Origin: JAAZMI01 sp050948785
Lineage (GTDB): Bacteria; Bacillota; Dethiobacteria; DTU022; UBA8154
DNA length: 64,000 nucleotides
Direction: 5' to 3'
NCBI GenBank assembly: GCA_050948785.1
Contig: JBMNEM010000003.1
Coordinates: 26,589-90,588 of the forward strand
The notes beneath the pieces are model-generated. The model was given only the letters and a program-made list of their open reading frames with translations, did not search any database and was not told the origin of the DNA. Shown one piece after another: positions 43,478 to 53,215 of the stretch. Each line of letters begins with the position of its first letter. Position 1 is the first letter of the stretch. The translations under genes and the position numbers were made by a program.

Positions 43478-46400
43478 ATGAGTAGATTGATAAGGTATGG
43501 TCAGAGAATTATGCTGATCATATCGCTGGCGATGCTGTGTACATTGTTTGCCCTGATAGCAGTTGCGCCCCAATCAGCTATGGCCGAGTCATCGACAACT
43601 GACGTTCTCTATGATGGGACAGTTTCTTTGACACCCAGTGAGACCTTTAATGTGACCGCCTATAACTCGAAGGAAGTTTATACTGTCAACAAAACGACGC
43701 CGCTGGGGGCACTTCAGGCAGCTGCAGCTGCCGGTGGTTTCACCTATGATGTCACCGACAAGAATTACAGCTCGTCGGGCGCTCTTCTTTTGGACAACGT
43801 GGGTAACTACTCTTATGTTAAGGGCGGGGGTAAGTGGCTTGCCTACGTCAACGATGTCTATGAAGATGGCTACAACAATCCTGACGGCGCCTTAAACCTG
43901 ATTGAGCTTGTTAAAGGTGACAGGGTTGAGTTCTACTATGCTGCCGGTATTACTGACGAGACCGATCTCGATGCCGTGAAGGTGGCTGCTACCGCAGCGG
44001 TGAAAACGGTTGTTGACACAGGTGGTGCCGCACCGACGGATTGGACGCTCAAGCTTTCCGGTGCAAAGGAGACCACGATCAACAAAGCCTACTTCGAGCA
44101 AGGCCTGTCCTGTTCGTCCTCTCACCGGGTCTCCTGGACCGACGATGACGGCAATGTCTGGGGAGGTATGCCGCTCTGGCTGCTCGTGGGACTAGTTGAT
44201 GATGACACCGACGAGGGTCCTTACCACTTCAACTTTAACGACGACCTCGCCGCTCAGAACTATCAAGTTAATGTTATAGCGGGTGACGGGTGGAAGGCAA
44301 CCCTGGATAGTGCCGCTATCGCCCGCAACGATGGCTATATCGTTGCCAACACCCTTAACGAGGAACCGCTTCCGATGAAGACCGAATCGGGAAAAGACTG
44401 CTGGCCGCTCTATTTGAAGGGCTCAGCTGTTTTTGGCGGGCAGCAGGTGGGCAACATTGTGCATATTGAGCTCTCCGGTCTTCCCGAACCATCCGCAGGA
44501 TGGACCTTGGAAATGCTCGGAGATGTGGGCGATACCGTCACCCAGGAGGAGTTTGAAGAAGGACTGGCCTGCGCGGGTTCAGGCCACTACAAGGAATGGA
44601 CTGATAAGGATGGCAACGTTTGGTCCGGCGCGCCCCTCTGGGTTCTCTTAGGTGCGGTGGACGACATCGAGACTGGCGGCCACTGGACTTTCAATGACGG
44701 CGTGGCTGCAGAAGGTTATTCGGTAGAAGTGGTTGCCGGAGATGGTTTTTCCAAGACTTTTAACAGTGCAGATGTAGGCCGAAGTGACGACTATATCATT
44801 GCCAACAAGTTTAACGGTGAACCGCTGACCGATAAAGGGCCGCTGCGCCTGGTCGGCCCCGGTGTTACCAAAGAGGACGGCTCCCTCGGGGGCTCCGCTA
44901 TCGGCAACATCGCAAGGATCGAAATACCCGAGCTGCAGACCCCGGCGCCTGGGCCGGGCAGCTGGAACCTTGCTCTGACCGGCAAGATCAGCGATGTCTT
45001 TTCACAGGCGGAATTTGAGGCCGCCTCTACCTGCCATGCGCAGGAATGGACTGACGGTGACGGTAATGTCTGGTCGGGTATCCCTCTGTGGCTGCTGACA
45101 GGCTGGGTAGATGATCGGCAGCCGCACAAATACGATTATAATCAGGCCCTGGCCGGTTATACCATCCTGGTCAAAGCCGAAGACGGCTACACCAAGGATT
45201 TTGACAGCACAGATGTAGCCAAAAGCAACGACTATATCATTGCCAACAAGTTTAACGGTGAACTACTAACCGATTCATGGCCACTGCGCCTGGTCGGCGC
45301 CGGTGTTGCCAGGCCTGATGGATCCCTAAGCGGTACCAGCGTTGGGAGTATCGCGGAAATTGAACTGACCTCTTTTGAGACTGCCCTGCCCATACCCGAA
45401 GTCCGTATCGTCAAGTATGCTGAAGATTACACCACCATCATTGATGAGATGACGGTTGATTATCTCTGGATGGAGAACGAGAGCGGGCTCGACGTGATTG
45501 GAGACGGGGCAACGGTCTATAAATTCGAGGGTATCACAAACAACCCGGATGATATCTGGGATGCCGATGAGACATACCCCGGCGGTTACAAGATCGCCAA
45601 TGCTGTGAAAGGTACCCGTATCAGGGATCTTTGTGAGCGTGTGGGTGGCATGGGAGCAGGTACTGAAATAGTACTGGTTGCCAAAGATGGTTTCGAGACC
45701 AGGCTTCCTTATTCTTCCATCTATACCGACCCTTCGGTGCAGGCACGTCAGGGAGATGCCATCCTGGCCTGGTGGGCTGACGGAAAATACGTCCCCCATT
45801 ATCGTGATGGCATGCGTTTATTCTTCACCCCGGATGGTGACAACGTCTACGGCCAATGGGATATGCACGAGACGCTTCCGGAAAAATACTGGCACTACTA
45901 TTTTCACCCCGGCGATAATCTTTTTTATCCTTCCTGCGCCGGCCTATCGGCAAAATGGATTACAGGAATCAGGATATACTCCGTGCCTCAGGGCGATTGG
46001 ACGCTGGAGCTCGATGGCCGGGATATCGGTGGTTTGCACTATGATATGAGCAAAACCTATTTCGAACAGGCTCTCGCCTGTCAGTTCGGCGCCAATCACA
46101 AGGCAGCCTACACCGATTCCAAAGATCGCGTCTGGGAAGGTATGCCCCTGTGGTTCCTTGCTGGCTTTGTCGATGATGACGATCAGCACTCCAATGATGC
46201 TTTTAATGATGAACTGGCGAGGGCCGGGTACCAGGTAGTGATCACCGCGGAAGATGGCCATTCTGTAACCATCGACAGCGCGGATATTATCCGGAACAGC
46301 GAATATATTGTCGCCAATTCGCTGAACGGCGTGCCCATACCCGAGTCCGATAGTAACTGGCCGCTCCGGCTTGTTGGGCCGGCTGTCACCGGGTCAAAAT

Positions 46401-46789
46401 CAATTTCACAGATTGTCCGTATCGAGCTGGTAAGCTCAGAGCAAAAACCGATCTACACAGTTATTCCGGAAGACGATGCTGTGTATACCATTGGAGAGAC
46501 CGTAGACGGTATCAATACCATGACTGTAAACGATGGCATGACAGGGTTAAAATACTTTACGGTCAACATTGCGCCGGAAATCCCTCACAGCGGGTATGAA
46601 ACAGCGGTCTTTACTCATTTAAGAAACAGTGCTCAACTAGCCATCAGCGCCATCAGAGCTGATTTTGATCAGGTTGGCGTTGATTTTGCGCAGGCCGGCT
46701 TTAATGTTCAGCCCGATGATGTAATTAAGGTTTACCTTGTCGATGAACTGAACAATTTACCGAGTCATAACCCGATTATTCTACAGTAA
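43478..46789 (+). CDS. Surface protein with DUF4430-like domain and repeated Cys-containing sulfite-oxidase-fold-like modules
   Basis: 1103 residues. Signal to about 37 (QSAMA). A DUF4430/transcobalamin-C-like domain (about 45-160: TPLGALQAAAAAGGFTYDVT, GGKWLAYVNDVYE). Three modules (about 187-337, 341-487, 495-632) and a fourth (about 840-985) share WTDxDGNVWxGxPLWLLxGxVDD, a DGY/DGW strand and PLRLVGxxV, and each has a Cys near the start (LSCSSSH, LACAGSGH, STCHAQEW, LACQFGANH). A divergent module lies at about 641-838 (AILAWWADGKYVPHYRDGMR). The shared C-terminal domain is at about 990-1103, ending NPIILQ. Ribosome site AAAGAGGTG. Function unknown; the modules look like cofactor-binding folds. 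Confidence 0.8.
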   Translation: MSRLIRYGQRIMLIISLAMLCTLFALIAVAPQSAMAESSTTDVLYDGTVSLTPSETFNVTAYNSKEVYTVNKTTPLGALQAAAAAGGFTYDVTDKNYSSSGALLLDNVGNYSYVKGGGKWLAYVNDVYEDGYNNPDGALNLIELVKGDRVEFYYAAGITDETDLDAVKVAATAAVKTVVDTGGAAPTDWTLKLSGAKETTINKAYFEQGLSCSSSHRVSWTDDDGNVWGGMPLWLLVGLVDDDTDEGPYHFNFNDDLAAQNYQVNVIAGDGWKATLDSAAIARNDGYIVANTLNEEPLPMKTESGKDCWPLYLKGSAVFGGQQVGNIVHIELSGLPEPSAGWTLEMLGDVGDTVTQEEFEEGLACAGSGHYKEWTDKDGNVWSGAPLWVLLGAVDDIETGGHWTFNDGVAAEGYSVEVVAGDGFSKTFNSADVGRSDDYIIANKFNGEPLTDKGPLRLVGPGVTKEDGSLGGSAIGNIARIEIPELQTPAPGPGSWNLALTGKISDVFSQAEFEAASTCHAQEWTDGDGNVWSGIPLWLLTGWVDDRQPHKYDYNQALAGYTILVKAEDGYTKDFDSTDVAKSNDYIIANKFNGELLTDSWPLRLVGAGVARPDGSLSGTSVGSIAEIELTSFETALPIPEVRIVKYAEDYTTIIDEMTVDYLWMENESGLDVIGDGATVYKFEGITNNPDDIWDADETYPGGYKIANAVKGTRIRDLCERVGGMGAGTEIVLVAKDGFETRLPYSSIYTDPSVQARQGDAILAWWADGKYVPHYRDGMRLFFTPDGDNVYGQWDMHETLPEKYWHYYFHPGDNLFYPSCAGLSAKWITGIRIYSVPQGDWTLELDGRDIGGLHYDMSKTYFEQALACQFGANHKAAYTDSKDRVWEGMPLWFLAGFVDDDDQHSNDAFNDELARAGYQVVITAEDGHSVTIDSADIIRNSEYIVANSLNGVPIPESDSNWPLRLVGPAVTGSKSISQIVRIELVSSEQKPIYTVIPEDDAVYTIGETVDGINTMTVNDGMTGLKYFTVNIAPEIPHSGYETAVFTHLRNSAQLAISAIRADFDQVGVDFAQAGFNVQPDDVIKVYLVDELNNLPSHNPIILQ

Positions 46790-46812
46790 CGCTTCAAATT
46801 TTTTGATATCTG

Positions 46813-46950
46813 AAAACCGGGAGGCACAGTGTATGCAGTTTTGTTCTCTACATAAGGATAAACTGGTTTCTAATCCTGGCTTGGGATGAAGGCGGAAGGG
46901 AATACGACTTGAAAAAAGGCAACCCTTTTCGACTGGTCGTCGATCAGAAT
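46813..46950 (+). pseudogene. Collapsed second copy of the 42620-43180 lipoprotein gene
   Basis: AAAACCGGGAGGCA and the first codons (ATGCAGTTTT, CTCTACATAAGGATAAA) match the start of the upstream lipoprotein gene, including its ribosome site. The sequence then jumps to a segment like that gene's end (CCTGGCTTGGGATGAAG, GGAAGGGAATACGACTTG, GGCAACCCTTTTCGACTGGT). The middle, about 400 bp, is deleted. The fragment is non-functional but records a past duplication. Confidence 0.75.
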
Positions 46951-46989
46951 TTTAATACATTTAACATAAGAAAGAGGTGCTTTGTAATT

Positions 46990-49647
46990 ATGTTTCTTAA
47001 GCAAAATGGGTGGAAAAAATTGGTTACCATTTTAATGGTGCTAGGTTTGCTCCTTGGCTTTAGCAGCTTTTTGATGCCCGGGACAGCCAGCGCCGTTGGA
47101 AATCCCGTCACGATAAAAGTTAATGGAGAAGCAAAAAAGACTTTTACGTGGGAAGAGCTGCAAGCAATGGAGTCTGAGGAGGGTGAGGAGAATGATGCAT
47201 GGGTGGGGCCTCGTCTTTACAGCACGATTAACACCTGGCCCACCAAGAAATGGTATGCGGTCGAAGGTGTGAAACTGACGGCGCTTTTCGATAAAGCCAA
47301 AGTTTTTGAGGAAGCCGAAGTTAGCTTTGACGATATCCAGGTTGTTAAAGTTAAGGCAACCGATGGTTATCTAATGACCTTTACTAAAAAAGAGCTGTTC
47401 GATGATCCTCGTTATTATTATCCGGGCTTAAAAGCGTATCATGAGTATTTTGGCCATATACCGGGTAATCCAAACAACCCAGAACCTGAGCCGGTTGATG
47501 CTATTATAGCCTTAAAAAGCGTGGAAAACAGTGATGTTTTTAATTATATGAGTCCCCTGAACTGCCCATTGCTGGTCTTGGGCCAGCGCTGGATTACAGA
47601 ACAAACCAACCATACTTTTGTAAAAACTGTAGGTGAAATAGACCTTTTAACCGAAGCCCCGGAAAAATGGGCCAGTCCGACAGCAACACCGGCCCCAGGC
47701 ACCGTGCCGGCAGGAACCAAGGTTGTACTGAGAAATGAATTCAACGATTCTGATAAAATTTACTACACCACCGATGACACCGAACCTACCCGGGAAAGCC
47801 CGATCTACAACTGGATTGCCAGCCGCTGGTGGGGTAGCCGGGAGGATGTTTTAGATGAAATCAATAAACCAATTGAAATCACTGAGGATACTACTATCAA
47901 GGCCGTAACAATCGGCTTTGGCCGGGAAAACAGTGATATTGCCACTTTTGAATATAAGGTTCAAATTGTAGCCGTTACCGGTGTAAGTATCTCAGAAAGC
48001 GACCAGACCCTGAACGAAGGCGAGACAATCCAATTAAACGCTGTTGTGGAGCCGGAAAACGCCACGAACAAGGGTGTAAGCTGGTCCAGCAGCGATGAAG
48101 CCGTTGCCACAGTAAGTGAAACTGGCCTGGTGACCGCTGTATCGGAGGGCGAGGCGACTATCACCGTTACCACTGATGATGGAGGCCTTACTGATAGTAT
48201 TACTATGACCGTCGAGAAACCATCTGTAGTGCCGGTTACCGGTGTAAGTATCTCAGATGGCGACCAGGAGTTGGAGGAAGGCGAGATAATTCAATTAAAT
48301 GCTGTTTTGGAGCCGGAAAACGCCACGAACAAGGGTGTAAGCTGGTCCACAAGCGATGCAGCCGTTGCCACCGTCAGTGAAACTGGCCTGGTGACCGCTG
48401 TATCGGAGGGCGAGGCCACCGTCACCGTTACCACTGATGATGGAGGCCTTACTGATAGTATCACCGTAACTGTTGTGCCGGCTGCGGATATTTTTGAAGT
48501 AGTTGACGGTGTATTGACAGAGTACACGGGTGCTGGTGGTGATCTGATCATCCCTGACGATCTGAACATAACCAGTATCGGAGATAGTGCATTTGCAGAA
48601 CTCGACACCCTGACCTCGGCAGTTATTCCGGAAGGCGTTACCAGCATTGGAGCAAAAGCTTTTTACAAATGCAGTAACCTTGCTGCAGTAACCATTCCAA
48701 ACGGCGTAAAAAACATTGGAAACAGAGCCTTTACAGGTTGCAGCAGCTTGACCTCGATAGCCATTCCGGAAGGAATTACTGCCATTGAGGACTACACCTT
48801 TAATAACTGCAGTAACCTTAGGACGGTTACTATCCCGAAAAGCGTCACCCATCTTAACGGATATGCTTTTATGGGCTGCAGCAGTTTGACCTCTATAACC
48901 ATTCCGGAAAATGTCACCCATTTGGGAGCCAATGTTTTTAGAGGTTGTAGTAGCCTTATTGAGATAATTTTGCCTGATAGCGTTGAAGAAACTGGCATTG
49001 GCGTCTTTATGGATTGTAGTAGCCTTACTGCTGTAACCATTTCTCAAAAACTTACCAGTATTTCAATGTCTGCCTTCAATGGTTGCAGCAGTCTTGCTGA
49101 GGTAACCATCCCCGAAAGCGTCACTGAAATTAACTTGTGGTCTTTTGAAAATTGTAGCAGTCTAAATAAGATAATCATCCCCGAGAGTGTTGAAAGAATT
49201 GTAAGTTCCGCTTTTAATGGTTGCGATCAGCTGACCATCTACGGTTATAGCGGCTCTTATGCAGAAACCTTTGCAGTCGAGAAAGAGATACCTTTTGTAG
49301 CAATAGCCAAACCGCCATATAAAGTAATACCGGTAGAAGATGCTGCTTACACCATCGGAGAAACAGCGGACGGTATCAAAACTATGACCGTAAATAAGAA
49401 CCAAATCGGCTTAATGTACTTTACAGTTTCTATCGAATCGATAGTACCTCATGAAGGTACGGAGACAGTAATATTTACTCACCTTGAAGATGCTGTTCAG
49501 CTGCAGCTCAACGCGCTGGAAGCTGATTTTGACAAAGTCAGTGCAGCGAAAGCCGGATTCAATGTTAACCCTGGTGATGTGATCAAGGTCTATATTGTGG
49601 ATAAGTTGACTAACGAGGATAACTCCAATCCAATAGTTCTACAATAA
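46990..49647 (+). CDS. Surface protein: sulfite-oxidase-like, chitobiase-like, Ig-like and BspA-type LRR modules
   Basis: 885 residues from the ATG after GAAAGAGGTG; the longer frame from 46909 only includes remnant sequence. Signal peptide 1-35 (FSSFLMPGTASA). Sulfite-oxidase-like domain (about 38-220) with YSTINTWPTKKWY (Thr variant). Chitobiase-C-like domain (DKIYYTTDDTEPT). Two near-identical Big_2 domains (about 327-495: VTGVSISESDQTLNEGETIQ). LRR_5/BspA repeats (about 510-770: repeated AFxGCSSLTSITIPENVTHL units). Shared C-terminal domain (about 775-885) ending NPIVLQ. Likely a cell-surface binding or adhesion protein. Confidence 0.82.
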   Translation: MFLKQNGWKKLVTILMVLGLLLGFSSFLMPGTASAVGNPVTIKVNGEAKKTFTWEELQAMESEEGEENDAWVGPRLYSTINTWPTKKWYAVEGVKLTALFDKAKVFEEAEVSFDDIQVVKVKATDGYLMTFTKKELFDDPRYYYPGLKAYHEYFGHIPGNPNNPEPEPVDAIIALKSVENSDVFNYMSPLNCPLLVLGQRWITEQTNHTFVKTVGEIDLLTEAPEKWASPTATPAPGTVPAGTKVVLRNEFNDSDKIYYTTDDTEPTRESPIYNWIASRWWGSREDVLDEINKPIEITEDTTIKAVTIGFGRENSDIATFEYKVQIVAVTGVSISESDQTLNEGETIQLNAVVEPENATNKGVSWSSSDEAVATVSETGLVTAVSEGEATITVTTDDGGLTDSITMTVEKPSVVPVTGVSISDGDQELEEGEIIQLNAVLEPENATNKGVSWSTSDAAVATVSETGLVTAVSEGEATVTVTTDDGGLTDSITVTVVPAADIFEVVDGVLTEYTGAGGDLIIPDDLNITSIGDSAFAELDTLTSAVIPEGVTSIGAKAFYKCSNLAAVTIPNGVKNIGNRAFTGCSSLTSIAIPEGITAIEDYTFNNCSNLRTVTIPKSVTHLNGYAFMGCSSLTSITIPENVTHLGANVFRGCSSLIEIILPDSVEETGIGVFMDCSSLTAVTISQKLTSISMSAFNGCSSLAEVTIPESVTEINLWSFENCSSLNKIIIPESVERIVSSAFNGCDQLTIYGYSGSYAETFAVEKEIPFVAIAKPPYKVIPVEDAAYTIGETADGIKTMTVNKNQIGLMYFTVSIESIVPHEGTETVIFTHLEDAVQLQLNALEADFDKVSAAKAGFNVNPGDVIKVYIVDKLTNEDNSNPIVLQ

Positions 49648-49662
49648 GTAATCAAAGGTGAA

Positions 49663-49727
49663 GGTTGGGCAAAACTCTTTCTACAGTACTTATGATAGGA
49701 GACTTATGATGGGAGTTTTGCTCAACC
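49663..49727 (+). terminator. Long inverted repeat after the LRR protein gene
   Basis: GGTTGGGCAAAACTC (49663-49677) pairs with GAGTTTTGCTCAACC (49713-49727), a 15-bp stem with one G-U pair and a 35-nt loop. It has no T-run, so it may be an RNA-stabilising hairpin or processing site. Confidence 0.5.
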
Positions 49728-49794
49728 CCAACCGCTGTAAAGCAAGAATCCACGTGGCTTAATCTGTGGAGTTTTAAAGATGAAGGAGCATGTT

Positions 49795-51363
49795 ATGATG
49801 AAGCTTGGATTTGGATGCAACAAAAGAAGCAAAAAGTCCATAGGGAGTATCATTTGCCTTTGCTTATTGTTGGCAATATCTGTCTGCTGGTTGTCCCCTT
49901 CGGTTGCCTGGGCGCAGGAATCTTTACCGCCGGAGCAAATTATTCTAACCTGGACTGCCGATCCGACTACAACGCAGACTATTACCTGGTTAATGCCCCA
50001 TAATTCATCGGCCATGGTACAGTATATCCGGGCAGAGAATTATAACGGCAATTTTGATTCTGCCTGGCAGCTGGAAATCGACGGTACTGCATTTGACACT
50101 AACAGCACTCTTTACCGTTATACGGCAAATCTCACCGGCCTGACCCCGGGTACGGAATATGTCTACCGCGTGGGGGGAGAAGGGGCTTGGAGCAAGCCTA
50201 CGACTTTTACTACTGCTGCAGAGACCGAAAGTTTCACCTTTTTGTATATGGGGGATATACAGTCCGGCTATACCGCATGGGGTAGTATGCTAGATTCAGT
50301 TTATGAGGCTTATCCTGAAATCAAGTTTGCTCTTTTAGGCGGCGATTTGACGGATAGAGGTTATGATGAGGTTGAATGGGGAGAGTTTCTTGACGCGGCG
50401 ACCGGTGTTTTCTCACGGATACCGGTCATGCCCACTAAGGGTAACCATGACGGGTTAATGTATCAAAAGTTTTTTGCGCTGCCGGATAACGGACCTGCAG
50501 GTTTAGAGCAGGAGTTTTATGCTTTTGATTATGGCGATGCCCATTTTGTGATACTGAACAGCAACAATAACACCAGTGCAGCGGCAAAACAATGGCTGCA
50601 GCAGGACCTGGAATCTGCAAACAAAAAATGGAAGTTCGCCGTTTTTCACCATCCCGCCTATCCGGCTGCATTTGATTACAAAGGAATTGACAAATCCATC
50701 TGCGAAAACTGGGTGCCCATTCTGGAACAGCACGGTGTGGATATGGTTTTTGTCGGCCACCAGCATGTCTATATGCGCACACATCCAATTTTTCAGGGAG
50801 AAGTACAAACTGATTCTTATGGTATTGTCTATGTCATGGGTAATGCCGGTTCCAAGACTTATGCCGGTGGGGGAGGTTTTCCCTACATTGCCAGTGAAAA
50901 AACCGGCAGTAACTATCAGGTGATCGATCTTGATGGCGATGTGCTGACCCTGACTTCCAGAGAAGCGGGCGGGGAGTTGATCGAAAGCTATACGATCCAT
51001 AAAAGCTCGCAAGTGCAGCCTGAGAAGCCGCAATATAACGTCATCCCAAAAGAAGACTCTGTTTACAGCATAGGAGCCACCACTGACGGTATCAAAACTA
51101 TGACCGTAAATCCAAGCCAAACTGGCTTCAAGTATTTTACTGTTTCCATTGAACCGGTCATTGCCCATGAAGGAACAGAAACGTTAGTGTTTACTCAATT
51201 AAGAAACGGTGTGCAGCTGCAGCTTAACGCCGTAGCAGCCGATTTTGACATGGTACAAGCGGCGCAGGCAGGATTTAATGTAAAGGACGGTGATATGATT
51301 AAGGCTTATTTAGTTGATGATTTAAACAACGCTGATGATTTTAACCCGACAGTTTTGCAGTGA
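49795..51363 (+). CDS. Secreted purple-acid-phosphatase-type metallophosphoesterase with shared C-terminal domain
   Basis: 522 residues. Signal peptide (about 1-41, SPSVAWA). FN3-like N-terminal domain of purple acid phosphatases (about 45-145: TTTQTITWLMPHNSSAMVQY, GLTPGTEYVYRVGG). Metallophosphatase core with all metal motifs: YMGDIQ, GGDLTDRG, GNHD, FHHPAYP and GHQHVY. The common C-terminal domain (about 412-522: YSIGATTDGIKTMTVNPSQT) ends NPTVLQ. Start chosen at the ATG 6 nt after AAGGAG. It likely releases phosphate from extracellular esters. It is the only clear enzyme among the proteins sharing this tail. Confidence 0.88.
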   Translation: MMKLGFGCNKRSKKSIGSIICLCLLLAISVCWLSPSVAWAQESLPPEQIILTWTADPTTTQTITWLMPHNSSAMVQYIRAENYNGNFDSAWQLEIDGTAFDTNSTLYRYTANLTGLTPGTEYVYRVGGEGAWSKPTTFTTAAETESFTFLYMGDIQSGYTAWGSMLDSVYEAYPEIKFALLGGDLTDRGYDEVEWGEFLDAATGVFSRIPVMPTKGNHDGLMYQKFFALPDNGPAGLEQEFYAFDYGDAHFVILNSNNNTSAAAKQWLQQDLESANKKWKFAVFHHPAYPAAFDYKGIDKSICENWVPILEQHGVDMVFVGHQHVYMRTHPIFQGEVQTDSYGIVYVMGNAGSKTYAGGGGFPYIASEKTGSNYQVIDLDGDVLTLTSREAGGELIESYTIHKSSQVQPEKPQYNVIPKEDSVYSIGATTDGIKTMTVNPSQTGFKYFTVSIEPVIAHEGTETLVFTQLRNGVQLQLNAVAADFDMVQAAQAGFNVKDGDMIKAYLVDDLNNADDFNPTVLQ

Positions 51364-51404
51364 TTATTTTTTCTAAAAATTATAAGTAAAGAGAGGCGAA
51401 GAAT

Positions 51405-52736
51405 ATGTTCAAGAAGACGTTGACAATATTAATGGCAACTATGCTGCTTGCCCTGCTGGTCTCTCCCGTGGCTTTTGCCGCCGGAGTGACCCTGGATTTA
51501 AGCTGCTATACGGCTTGCCCGGGTGATAGTGTTACAGCTTCAGGTACAGGCGCCGACGATTGGGTTTCCATCAAAATCCTCGACAGTGGTGGGGTGATAG
51601 TTTTTTATGATGCTGTCAAGCCTAAAGCGGACGGTAGTTACAGTCTCACCTTTAAGGTGCCGCATGTGAAACCCGATACCCTGACTGTAGTGGCCGGGTA
51701 TGGTGAAAACGTGGCTACCGGGGAGCTAACTGTTACTGAGTCGAAGGAAACACCCCCCAGCGGCGGCGGTGGTGGTGGCGGCGGTGCCCCCGTTGACGGC
51801 ACGGAAATCAAAATTGATAAAGGTGGCAAAGTAAGCGAGCATGGCACCGTAGTCGAGATACCTGCCGAGGCTTTTGCCAAAGACCTGAGAGTTAAGATTG
51901 CCAAAGTTGCCGATACCAGCGGGCTGCCTCTGCCCAAAGGCGGCCGGATGGTCAGCGAAGTGCTGGAAATCACGAAGAATGAAAAAGGCGACTTTACAAA
52001 GCCGGTTACGATCACCATGAAATTTGACAAGTCCAAAGCTGACAGCGAAGCGGAAATAGCCTTGTATTACTACGACTCCGCCGCCAAGACCTGGACCAAG
52101 CTGGACAATATCAAGGTGGATTGGGAAAAAGGCACTGTGAGCGGCGAGATCAACCACTTTACCAAATTTGCCGTTATCGCAGTAACCCCGGAAGAAGTGC
52201 CGCCGGTACCACCGGTGTTACCGGCCCTCACCGACATTGCCGGTCACTGGGCGGAAGCCAATATCAAAGCCTTGGTCGTGAAAGATGCTATTACCGGCTA
52301 TCCGGATCAGACCTTCAAGCCCAACAACAATATCACCCGGGCTGAGTTTGCTACAGTTTTAGTAAAAGCCTTTGAGCTGGAATCAAAGACAGGCAAAGTC
52401 TTTAACGATACTGCCGGTCATTGGGCAAAAGACGCCATCGCCACAGCGGCAGGCCATGGCATTGTTAACGGCTATAGCGATACCACTTTTGGCCCCAATG
52501 ATAACATTACCCGTGAACAGATGGCGGTCATGATTGTCAAAGCTGCTCAACTGGCTGAGACAACAGATGTTCCTGCATTCAATGATTGCAGTAAGATTGC
52601 AGATTGGGCGCAGCAAGCTGTAGCTGCCGCCAGTGCAAGCGGAATTATTAACGGTTATCCGGATAACACCTTCCGGCCGCAGGGCCAGGCTACCCGCGCC
52701 GAAGCCGCCACGGTGATCGTTAAAGCCTTAAAATAG
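51405..52736 (+). CDS. SLH-domain surface protein with ZU5-like domain
   Basis: 443 residues. Signal peptide 1-26 (SPVAFA). An Ig-like domain (about 27-112: CPGDSVTASGTGADDW). A run of eight glycines (about 119-126). A ZU5-like domain (about 135-270: GTVVEIPAEAFAKDLRVKIA, ALYYYDSAAKTWTKL). Three SLH domains (about 280-443: DIAGHWAEANIKALVVKDAI, ITRAEFATVLVKAFELE, AQQAVAAASASGIINGYPD). A compact wall-anchored protein, closely related in its last 300 residues to the C-terminus of the 34101-38231 product. Confidence 0.88.
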   Translation: MFKKTLTILMATMLLALLVSPVAFAAGVTLDLSCYTACPGDSVTASGTGADDWVSIKILDSGGVIVFYDAVKPKADGSYSLTFKVPHVKPDTLTVVAGYGENVATGELTVTESKETPPSGGGGGGGGAPVDGTEIKIDKGGKVSEHGTVVEIPAEAFAKDLRVKIAKVADTSGLPLPKGGRMVSEVLEITKNEKGDFTKPVTITMKFDKSKADSEAEIALYYYDSAAKTWTKLDNIKVDWEKGTVSGEINHFTKFAVIAVTPEEVPPVPPVLPALTDIAGHWAEANIKALVVKDAITGYPDQTFKPNNNITRAEFATVLVKAFELESKTGKVFNDTAGHWAKDAIATAAGHGIVNGYSDTTFGPNDNITREQMAVMIVKAAQLAETTDVPAFNDCSKIADWAQQAVAAASASGIINGYPDNTFRPQGQATRAEAATVIVKALK

Positions 52737-52849
52737 ATCGGGGAAAAGAAAGAAGAAAAGACATTATTATTTAGGAATTTTAAAGGGAATCATGGAAGGA
52801 ATAAATTGCAGTAAAAAAAAGCCCTGCAAAAAATAATCGTAATAGGGAT

Positions 52850-52889
52850 GGTTTTCCCCCTCCGGGTGATTAATCCCGGAGGGGAAACC
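52850..52889 (+). terminator. Strong hairpin after SLH gene
   Basis: GGTTTTCCCCCTCCGGG pairs with CCCGGAGGGGAAACC around an 8-nt loop. Two relatives with the same TTAAATCCCGGAGGGGAA core lie after the genes ending at 57179 and 62347. Confidence 0.75.
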
Positions 52890-52950
52890 TTTAATATGTT
52901 ATGTGTTTCCTAACATATCGTTAATGTATTTAATTCCTACATCGTTGTCA

Positions 52951-53084
52951 TTTTAAAGCAAAACAGTCACGGCAGCCACCAGGTGTTATCTGGAAACCTG
53001 CACGTCTTCCATTAAAAGGGGGTCTTGGGCATCTTACGCCGGGTGGCTTACTTTTCACAATGTCTACCCGGTTTATTATTTAAA
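52951..53084 (+). promoter_or_regulatory. Riboswitch-like leader RNA, copy 2 (5'-truncated)
   Basis: The 3' half of the leader element is kept: CACCAGG...TGGAAACCTGCACG, GGGGGTCTTGGGCATC, and the terminator pair GCCGGGT (53038-53044)/ACCCGGT (53066-53072) followed by TTTATTATTT. The 5' CTCTCC arm and the GCTTGCC stem are missing or unrecognisable, so the aptamer part is probably non-functional. A 10-codon frame starts right after it (53095). Confidence 0.45.
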
Positions 53085-53140
53085 AGGGGTGATAGATGAG
53101 ATTTCTAAGTAAACATAATGAAATGTAGGTTTTTATAAGC

Positions 53141-53215
53141 GTTATGCAAGCCTGTGCAATCGGGGTTTTCTTTTTATCATGAAAATGATAGCAGAACCCC
53201 CTATAATTACACCTG
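53141..53215 (+). promoter_or_regulatory. Upstream hairpin element shared with the 43478 gene
   Basis: TTATGCA...TGTGCAA, then GGGGTT (53162-53167)/AACCCC (53195-53200) enclosing TATCAT-GAAA-ATGATA, a perfect GNRA-capped stem. This is followed by CTATAATTACACC, matching the leader of the 43478 gene (CATAATTACAC). TATAAT at 53202-53207 may be a -10 box. The function is unassigned. Confidence 0.4.

Noticed and set aside
46909..46989. N-terminal extension of the LRR surface protein
   Set aside because: This part is the fossil of a duplicated lipoprotein gene; the true signal peptide starts at 46990 behind AAAGAGGTG.
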